Shown here one piece after another: positions 3,779 through 8,848 of a DNA stretch of 8,848 nt (the stretch's first letter is position 1; every line of letters starts with the position of its first letter). Under the pieces are notes generated by a model that searched no databases, had not been told where the DNA came from, and was given only the letters and a program-made list of their open reading frames with translations. The stretch covers positions 1 to 8,848 of the forward strand of contig JAGVNS010000104.1 of assembly GCA_020053155.1 (NCBI GenBank), written 5' to 3'. This stretch comes from Nitrososphaerota archaeon (GTDB lineage: Archaea > Iainarchaeota > Iainarchaeia > Iainarchaeales > VGJJ01). Position numbers and translations under genes: made by a program.

Positions 3779-5806
3779 TCATTTCTCTCCTTCCAATCCA
3801 AGCAAACCTGATATTAAAGGCTTATGCTTGGGCAGGCGTTTGCGCTCTTTGGGGGTATAATAGGTCGTGTTTACCCCTATGAGTGAGCGCACCCAAAGAG
3901 GGGCGGGCAGCACCATTCCTTTTCCAAAACGTTTGTTTTTCCTTTTTTTCTTTTTGTCGCGTTCAATGTATCCCACTAGCAGCCACAGGAATACGGCCAG
4001 TAGGAGTCCCCCTCCTATGTACAGGATGAGCGTCAACCCTTCGCGCGAAAGAAGGGGGGCTTGTTGTTCGAGTCCGTCTACCATCGCCGCAAGACGGGTA
4101 ACACGAGCGGACAAATCCAATAGTTTAACGTTGAGATTTTCATAGTTTCCTGACAATAGCATTCCTTTGGCGCGCGCCAAATCCTGCTGGATGTCTAAAA
4201 GAAGAAGCGAAACCGCACTCACGTCAAACCCTCTGCTTTTCAATTCTGAAATTTTTTCCTGAATCTGATTAACGCGAACCTCCAAATCCGAAATGAGCTG
4301 CGCGTAATAGTCGCTGGGGGACTTGACTTCAAACAGGATGGTTTTGGTCTGCTTGACATTGTACGCAATGACTTCCACTATCAGTTTATGCAGACCAATA
4401 ACAGAGTCGAGCGCGATGAAAGGGGAGTAAGCGAATGATTTGGATTCGCCTTGATTGAGAGTGGTCGAAAAATTGGATTGGGTGTAGGAGTTCCCTTCCG
4501 GGTCCAAAAGGTACCAGCTGATTTCGACGTTTTCCTCGTCAAAATCTCCAGTGTTGAGCAGGTTGAGCGTGAAGGGCAGGGTAAGTCCGAGTGCGGTTTT
4601 CGTGGAAGCGGGTTGGACGTCCATGACCAGGAGATGCTGCCCCGTCACGGAAAACGTTTCTTCCAACGTGTCGTGCGAAATCATTTCGTTCTTGGATTTC
4701 AGAGTGAGGTGGACTGCATACTCCCCCATCGTGAAGGGCACAAAGCTGGGCTCTGCAATAATAGTGGTGGGGTTGTAGGGCGCGGCCGCTTGGATGATTT
4801 TTTTTCCTTGCGTGATTTCCCCGGAGGGGTGGGTGATAGAGAAAGCAAGCACGTAGTCGGTGATGGCATTGGAAAGATTTTGGAACGTGACCTTCATTTG
4901 CGAGGGGGCGTTCATGCTGAGAAAGGGGTCAAATGACACGTCCAGGAGTTGGGCTTTTTTTCCGGATGCACTGGCACCGCCGCCCCCGCCACCACCGCCA
5001 CTTGAGGTGGTAGTAGTAGTGGTCGTTGTACTCCCACTTGAAGTGGAAGTGGATACGGTGGTAAACGACCCGGTGCCATGCTCAAACCGGTTTCCGCATT
5101 TGAATATGCTGGATATGGCATATTCTCCCGCAGGAGTGGGCCCGAAAATAGTTTTGACGAATTCGCCGTTCGACAATTGGTTCATGGATGCATTGGCATC
5201 CGCGATGCTTGCGTCCGGGTAATAGATGGTGGTGTTGGCATTGACATCATATACGAGGTTTCCGTCCCCATTAGTTACGGTATTTCGGATCGTGCCCAGT
5301 CCCCCCACGTTGATGTCAAATCCATCATTTAGAAATGCCACGCTCCAATTGAGGTCCCCCAAATACACGTACGCGTTTTTGTCTCCCGTTGGCAAGCCCG
5401 TTTTGAATGCTTTGGCTTGAACCAGATACTCCCCATTTTGATCAAAGTTGAATGCGAGAGTGTACGTTCCGCTCAAGTTGTTGGTGAAATTGACGTCCGT
5501 GGTCGTGGCATCGGGCTTTCGAATGGTGGCAAAAACGTTGGCATCAACAATGGTGGAACCAAAAGAAGTTCCCACGACTCCTGCGGAGAGAGTAGTAGTG
5601 CCGGTGGAAGAGGGGCATAATGGATACGACAAATTGAGAATAAAACCCCCTTCAATGCCAGAAATCCATGTTGAAGTGGTGCCGGATGCCCCATAGACAT
5701 CGCCTGCCATCATGGACAAAACTCCAAGCAGCACCATTAATGCCATGGGGTGAAAAGAAAGAGGGAAAATGGACGCACCCCTAGTAAAATGGAAAAAACG
5801 ACTCAT
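3779..5806 (-). CDS. Large membrane-anchored surface protein with repeated beta domains and helical stalk
   Basis: An unrecognised 675-residue protein with a clear layout. Residues 1-39: basic start, then the hydrophobic signal MALMVLLGVLSMMAGDVYGA. About 50-150 and 155-250: two related beta-sandwich-like domains, matching at ANVFATIRKPDA...NGEY and NANTTIYYPDA...AGEY. 253-282: linker of eight Thr and eight Gly. 285-385 and 390-495: two more domains of the CARDB/Ig-like kind common in archaeal surface proteins. 497-583: helical, probably coiled-coil stalk. 591-614: membrane anchor, then a basic cytoplasmic tail (DKKKKRKNKR onward to 675). Many Asn-X-Ser/Thr sites suggest N-glycosylation. So most of it projects outside, with a cytoplasmic foot. 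The ATG at 5806 has no ribosome binding site; a weak TATA-like ATTAAT lies about 27 nt upstream. ATG 5746 is an alternative start. The stop touches the next gene. An adhesin or S-layer-associated role is inference. Confidence 0.85.
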   Translation of the reverse strand: MSRFFHFTRGASIFPLSFHPMALMVLLGVLSMMAGDVYGASGTTSTWISGIEGGFILNLSYPLCPSSTGTTTLSAGVVGTSFGSTIVDANVFATIRKPDATTTDVNFTNNLSGTYTLAFNFDQNGEYLVQAKAFKTGLPTGDKNAYVYLGDLNWSVAFLNDGFDINVGGLGTIRNTVTNGDGNLVYDVNANTTIYYPDASIADANASMNQLSNGEFVKTIFGPTPAGEYAISSIFKCGNRFEHGTGSFTTVSTSTSSGSTTTTTTTTSSGGGGGGGGASASGKKAQLLDVSFDPFLSMNAPSQMKVTFQNLSNAITDYVLAFSITHPSGEITQGKKIIQAAAPYNPTTIIAEPSFVPFTMGEYAVHLTLKSKNEMISHDTLEETFSVTGQHLLVMDVQPASTKTALGLTLPFTLNLLNTGDFDEENVEISWYLLDPEGNSYTQSNFSTTLNQGESKSFAYSPFIALDSVIGLHKLIVEVIAYNVKQTKTILFEVKSPSDYYAQLISDLEVRVNQIQEKISELKSRGFDVSAVSLLLLDIQQDLARAKGMLLSGNYENLNVKLLDLSARVTRLAAMVDGLEQQAPLLSREGLTLILYIGGGLLLAVFLWLLVGYIERDKKKKRKNKRFGKGMVLPAPLWVRSLIGVNTTYYTPKERKRLPKHKPLISGLLGLEGEK
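4976..5029 (-). repeat. Thr8-Ser2-Gly8 low-complexity linker inside the surface protein
   Basis: Residues 260-277 of the large surface protein are eight Thr, two Ser, eight Gly. The codons are mixed (GGT, GGC, GGG), so it is a protein-level flexible, probably O-glycosylatable linker and not a simple DNA microsatellite. It divides the N-terminal beta pair from the membrane-proximal half. Confidence 0.8.
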
Positions 5807-5829
5807 AGGTCAAAGGACGACCGGTTTGG

Positions 5830-5837
5830 AATTAATG
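5830..5837 (-). promoter_or_regulatory. Weak TATA-like element before the large surface protein gene
   Basis: The minus strand reads CATTAATT, about 27 nt from ATG 5806, which has no ribosome binding site. The gene may instead be read through from the gene 48 nt upstream. Confidence 0.25.
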
Positions 5838-5854
5838 AGGGTGTGGGTTAGACG

Positions 5855-6913
5855 CTATTCGGTAACCGCGATAACGAGGTCGATATAGTTTCCGCTGGGC
5901 GCCAAAAACCCATATGGAGCATACAATCCCTTATGCTCATCCCCCCATTTTTCATTTATTTCTTTGGGGGGGGATACGGCATTCAAGCCAATAACATAGA
6001 TGCCGAGAGGGGTATCGGGTTTGACTTCCCCTTCAATGACTACTTTGGTCGCCCACTCTTTGTAAAACTTTGGAAAAGTGGGTTCAAGGAGGAAGTAGGG
6101 CTGCCCTGTCTTGTCTTCGGAGACTTTAATATCAAAAAATTTGGAATCAGATGAACTGGTAACCAAATGCACTCCCACATAGTTCTGGATGTTCCACCCA
6201 TTGGTGGTAAAAACACTGGCAGTGAAACTCTTTCGGCCGGATTTGGATACGGTATCAAACTGCCTGTTGGGGTAAGTTAGGAAACCATAATCCCCCCAAT
6301 ACTGCAATTGGGGCTCCGACCAGGGCTTGAATGCAAACTTTTGATTGGTGATGGAGGGTTCAAGTCCATTGAAATAAAATTCGGGCTGCTTGTAATACTC
6401 GGGGCCAAGCACGCCGATTTGATAGAGACGACCAACCTGCAAATCATAAGCTACTTCAGCAAAGTCGGTTGGAAAGGGGGGAATATCTGAGAAAATTTCT
6501 TCTTCATTCGACAGGTTGCAACAATCATAAAAAAATTGTTTGGTTTGGTCGAGGGTTTCATTTCTATAAACGGATGCCTTTTCGAACAAATCGTATCGAT
6601 CCCGGTCAATCGTAAAAACTTCTTTCAAATATTTGGCTTTTGAAAGCTCAGTCTTGAGGGCATCCGGTGTTCCGGGGGGAGCGGGAGGCGTCAGTTGAGT
6701 GGAAGCGGTTTCACTTTGAGAGGGAATGGCTCCATCGTCAGGAATAGAAGGGGGAATAAGTGGGTTGTTTGATAAAATAAAAATTCCTGCTACTACAACC
6801 ACGATGGCAACAATGGCAATCAATCCTGTGTTTAGGGGAGCCTTACCCGCACACTCAGACAGAGGAAACATCATTCCAATGGAACCGGGGACATTTTTGG
6901 TTGATTTCATCAT
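5855..6913 (-). CDS. Single-pass membrane protein with large extracellular domain
   Basis: Not recognised. From ATG 6913 it has 352 residues: a short basic N-terminus (MMKSTKN), a strongly hydrophobic helix TGLIAIVAIVVVVAGIFIL at about 29-47, a Pro/Ser/Thr-rich spacer, then about 270 residues outside the membrane. The first outer part is acidic and helical (around FTIDRDRYDLFEKASVYRNE, with a vicinal Cys pair YDCC). The last about 110 residues are beta-rich, ending with the TPLGIYVIGL type of strand seen in archaeal Ig-like domains. An upstream in-frame TTG (6976) would add 21 residues, but a TATA-like TTTATTAA at 6963-6970 lies inside that extension, so I prefer ATG 6913 (or 6910). It sits between a secreted protein gene and the large surface protein gene, on the same strand. 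Probably an envelope component; no enzyme motif seen. Confidence 0.75.
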   Translation of the reverse strand: MMKSTKNVPGSIGMMFPLSECAGKAPLNTGLIAIVAIVVVVAGIFILSNNPLIPPSIPDDGAIPSQSETASTQLTPPAPPGTPDALKTELSKAKYLKEVFTIDRDRYDLFEKASVYRNETLDQTKQFFYDCCNLSNEEEIFSDIPPFPTDFAEVAYDLQVGRLYQIGVLGPEYYKQPEFYFNGLEPSITNQKFAFKPWSEPQLQYWGDYGFLTYPNRQFDTVSKSGRKSFTASVFTTNGWNIQNYVGVHLVTSSSDSKFFDIKVSEDKTGQPYFLLEPTFPKFYKEWATKVVIEGEVKPDTPLGIYVIGLNAVSPPKEINEKWGDEHKGLYAPYGFLAPSGNYIDLVIAVTE

Positions 6914-6933
6914 ATTGGACAACGACCTTGTAG

Positions 6934-6946
6934 GTGAGACACTCAC
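6934..6946. promoter_or_regulatory. 13-bp palindrome GTGAG-ACA-CTCAC in a promoter region
   Basis: A perfect 5+3+5 inverted repeat centred on 6940, about 27 nt downstream of the TATA-like element at 6963-6970 and 20 nt before ATG 6913. It would cover the predicted transcription start of the membrane protein gene, a common position for a repressor site. The binding protein is unknown. Confidence 0.35.
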
Positions 6947-6962
6947 ACCCAATGCGATTTGA

Positions 6963-6970
6963 ATTAATAA
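6963..6970 (-). promoter_or_regulatory. TATA-like box of the 5855-6913 membrane protein gene
   Basis: The minus strand reads TTTATTAA. It predicts transcription from about 6940 and a leader of some 27 nt to ATG 6913. It lies in the gap and start region after the secreted protein gene. Confidence 0.4.
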
Positions 6971-7002
6971 ACCCAAGTAGTATGAAAGTGGGACGCTAAA
7001 AG

Positions 7003-7656
7003 TTAGCTGAACTCACTCCCCATTTGGAACGACTTGTTGTGATCGCCTGAACTTACAAATGTATTGAAGTCTCCCGAAAAGCATAATTGAGTGGCGCTGA
7101 AGGGGGCAAGAGCCGTGATGAGGCGCGTTCCTTCCAAATCAATTCCAGAGGCAGAACTATACTCTTTGCACGTGGTGGTGCCGGGGGCCGTGGTTATAGA
7201 TGACACACTGCAGGGTTCTTCCCACCCACCCAACCCAAACGTTCCGCAGCCCGAGCTTCCTTGCCACACTTTAAGTTCCAAATTGATGTCGGCGCCTGTC
7301 ATGGCAGAAGTAAAGTTTCCATCCACATTGATGCTGGCCGTTCCCGTGCTGGTGACGACGATGCCTGCCTGCGAACTGCTTTGACAGTTAGTGTCTCCGG
7401 CCCCTGTACGGGTAGCCTGCGGAACGACCCTCGCAGCGTTTCCATCTGAATCCGGGTCAAATTGGGCGTTTGTTTCATTAAAAAAGAATGCCGATGGGGT
7501 GCAAGGAGAACCATATGCCACCGAAAGGGATTTGATGCTGGCAACCACCCATGTCATCGTGGTCGTAGACAGGTTGGCCGAAACGAATGTTCCCAAAAAA
7601 AGCGCTACTAAAAGAAAAAATGAAACACTAGAAATGCGATTCATGGGGGAGCCCAT
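7003..7656 (-). CDS. Secreted six-cysteine protein with DPDSDG motif
   Basis: Not recognised. A 217-residue protein with a signal peptide: basic MNR, hydrophobic core VSFFLLVALFLGTFV, and probable cleavage after SA at about residue 27. The mature part is rich in Ser, Thr and Gly, looks all-beta and has six cysteines (52, 91, 137, 149, 163, 192), enough for three disulfides. FDPDSDGN (66-73) fits the DxDxDG calcium-binding loop pattern. There is no membrane helix at the C-terminus, so it is likely released or bound to the cell surface. ATG 7656 lies about 24 nt from a TATA-like TTTAAAAA, consistent with a leaderless mRNA; ATG 7644 is an alternative. It is the first gene of the surface cluster and is divergent from the coiled-coil gene. 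A SipW/camelysin-like surface filament subunit is a possible comparison, but I cannot show it. Confidence 0.75.
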   Translation of the reverse strand: MGSPMNRISSVSFFLLVALFLGTFVSANLSTTTMTWVVASIKSLSVAYGSPCTPSAFFFNETNAQFDPDSDGNAARVVPQATRTGAGDTNCQSSSQAGIVVTSTGTASINVDGNFTSAMTGADINLELKVWQGSSGCGTFGLGGWEEPCSVSSITTAPGTTTCKEYSSASGIDLEGTRLITALAPFSATQLCFSGDFNTFVSSGDHNKSFQMGSEFS

Positions 7657-7675
7657 CTTTGGTACCCATCCAGGC

Positions 7676-7683
7676 TTTTTAAA
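7676..7683 (-). promoter_or_regulatory. TATA-like box of the secreted protein gene
   Basis: The minus strand reads TTTAAAAA, centred about 24 nt upstream of ATG 7656, which has no ribosome binding site. It suggests transcription starting at or close to the ATG. Confidence 0.45.
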
Positions 7684-7723
7684 TGTGCAGGGCGGGCACT
7701 CTCAACAGGCTAAAAGTTGCCAC

Positions 7724-7756
7724 GTTTAAGAATAGGAAATTCCTTCCCTTGGAGAG
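7724..7756 (+). promoter_or_regulatory. Promoter/leader of the coiled-coil protein gene
   Basis: Holds a TATA-like GTTTAAGAATA (about 7724-7734), a perfect palindrome GGAAATTCC (7735-7743) and a GGAGAG ribosome binding site (7751-7756) 11 nt before ATG 7768. The binding site supports the ATG chosen; the palindrome may be chance. Confidence 0.35.
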
Positions 7757-7767
7757 AAAAAAATACC

Positions 7768-8848
7768 ATGACCTCTCTTTCCCCTGAAGAAGCACTATCG
7801 CTTGCCGAAAGAAGTTTGGAGCGGGACCGCCCAAAAATAGTGAGGGCGGTGGGACTGCACCTCTCGCAGGCAAAATTTGTCGTAAATAGGATGAGAGACT
7901 GGGCCAAAGCAGGGAAAAGACACGTCATTCTGGAAAAAACGAGCGGACTTATTCCACCCGTGGGGGAGGATGCCCTATTGGAATACGCCCTGAATGCCCA
8001 CCCCCGCTTCATGGGGGAATTACTCCCCCTCCTGGAAAGGGAAATCCAAAAAAAAACAATTGAAAATGCTCCCATTCACGAGTGGATAGCTGAGTTGGAT
8101 GAAACACTGGCTGCCGCGCGCAGGATGGTAGTGCAGAATCTCTCCAAGCATCCATCCATGAAACCCTTTCAACTTCTCCGCTACCTCCTCCAAAAACAGC
8201 GCGATGTGCAGGAGAAAAATGCCCGAATAGCCTCATTGGAAAGGGAAAAGGAAAACAATGACAGGGAACGGGAAGACATCCGGTTGGCGAGGGAAAGTAT
8301 TTGGGGGGATGCACGCGCGCAGGTACTCAACCGCTTAATACAATCTCGTGAATCCCTCCTGAACCAAAAAAAACAACTCATTGACTCATGGATGAGGACA
8401 TGGAAATCCGTCCAGTCAACGCTGGAAACGCTGTCCAATACCCCGAGTGCGGAAGAAAAAATGGAGAACGCCCAATTACGGATTCTCCAATTGTATCTGG
8501 CCAACCCCCCCCGTGCACGGACGCGCGACCCGCACGGAGCGGGTCTGCTCATGCTCTTGCGCTGGGCGGTGGAAGCGCTTGAAAAAGACGGTGAACTTTC
8601 TCCCGCCAAACGGATGGAAATGCGCGACGCATTATTGGAAGCGCTGAACGACTCCGTGTTTGTGGGTTTTTTTGGATGCGCTCAGGAATTGGATGCAGCG
8701 TTGGAAGCCAACCAGCGTGAGTATGGGTCCCACCCCCTCTATCATTCCCTCTCCCAACTCGAAACACTGGAACGGGACGCCCATCGAAAAGAAGACCACC
8801 TTTTGAATGAAATCCAAACAGGAATAGGGGAACGGGACGCGGCTAAAA
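7768..8848 (+). CDS. Long helical/coiled-coil protein (partial, open to window end)
   Basis: A reading frame of 360 codons without a stop, cut by the right edge of the window, so its C-terminus is unknown. It begins MTSLSPEEALSLAERSLERD after a GGAGAG binding site. It has no signal peptide or membrane helix, is rich in Glu, Lys, Arg, Leu and Ala, and is predicted almost wholly alpha-helical. Residues about 1-150 look like a helical bundle; about 151-225 (LLQKQRDVQEKN, LEREKENNDRERED) a charged coiled coil; about 226-320 another helical, more compact region including NPPRARTRDPHGAG and LSPAKRMEMRDALLEAL; then a second coiled coil begins at about 330. No nucleotide-binding, DNA-binding or protease motif is visible. 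Codon choice and continuity make it a genuine gene. It is divergent from the surface-protein cluster by 111 bp. A cytoplasmic scaffold or SMC-like arm protein is a guess only. Confidence 0.8.
   Translation, partial: MTSLSPEEALSLAERSLERDRPKIVRAVGLHLSQAKFVVNRMRDWAKAGKRHVILEKTSGLIPPVGEDALLEYALNAHPRFMGELLPLLEREIQKKTIENAPIHEWIAELDETLAAARRMVVQNLSKHPSMKPFQLLRYLLQKQRDVQEKNARIASLEREKENNDREREDIRLARESIWGDARAQVLNRLIQSRESLLNQKKQLIDSWMRTWKSVQSTLETLSNTPSAEEKMENAQLRILQLYLANPPRARTRDPHGAGLLMLLRWAVEALEKDGELSPAKRMEMRDALLEALNDSVFVGFFGCAQELDAALEANQREYGSHPLYHSLSQLETLERDAHRKEDHLLNEIQTGIGERDAAK

Noticed and set aside
4451..4936. 161-codon open frame on the plus strand opposite the large surface protein gene
   Set aside because: It lies wholly antisense to a well-structured coding region, has no family features and no promoter or binding site; a shadow frame.
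4860..5222. 120-codon plus-strand frame with runs of Pro and Val
   Set aside because: The runs are the reverse reading of the Gly8 and Thr8 linker codons of the surface protein.
5855..6913. Archaeal type IV prepilin
   Set aside because: The membrane helix is near the N-terminus, but I see no class III signal cleavage site before it and the protein is far longer than usual pilins.
7710..8609. Minus-strand frames of 121, 101 and 142 codons opposite the coiled-coil gene
   Set aside because: They overlap one another and a continuous 360-codon plus-strand frame with a good start site; their Ser/Phe/Arg-rich composition is typical of the antisense of Glu/Lys-rich genes.

Overview
The window is archaeal. 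It carries the ribosomal operon eL8 (L7Ae) - eS28 - eL24 - Ndk, a gene set found only in Archaea among prokaryotes, together with TATA-like boxes about 22-27 bp upstream of start codons, GGTGA-type ribosome binding sites and oligo-T stretches at gene ends. Short genes, tight packing and several unrecognised surface proteins are compatible with a DPANN-type or other little-studied archaeon. That lineage guess is inference.

Left part (1-1093): a partial P-loop nucleotide kinase-like gene (minus) and a trimeric dUTPase (minus), then a divergent gene for a small AdoMet decarboxylase (SpeD)-like protein (plus). The dUTPase and SpeD-like genes appear to share one TATA-like element between them.

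Ribosomal part (1103-2748): the minus-strand operon rpl7ae-rps28e-rpl24e-ndk. Its leader holds an 18-codon upstream ORF that ends inside the L7Ae ribosome binding site, and a sequence resembling a kink-turn, the RNA motif L7Ae itself binds. A triplicated 14-bp repeat separates eS28 from eL24. A possible folded element lies between the operon promoter and the upstream gene.

Middle (2749-3228): a YbaK/ProX-type aminoacyl-tRNA deacylase (minus).

Surface-protein cluster (3249-7656, all minus, transcribed right to left): a secreted six-cysteine protein with a DPDSDG motif; a single-pass membrane protein with a large outer domain; a 675-residue surface protein (signal peptide, duplicated N-terminal beta domains, Thr/Gly linker, two further beta domains, helical stalk, membrane anchor, basic tail); and two small tandem paralogues, each with one membrane helix followed by a coiled coil. 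The large protein and the two paralogues are nearly contiguous and probably form one transcription unit. They are the best candidate for an undescribed envelope assembly.

Right part (7768-end): divergent from the surface cluster, a long helical, charged, cytoplasmic-looking protein starts and runs open off the window edge. Its function is not recognised. No tRNA, rRNA, CRISPR array or insertion sequence was seen.
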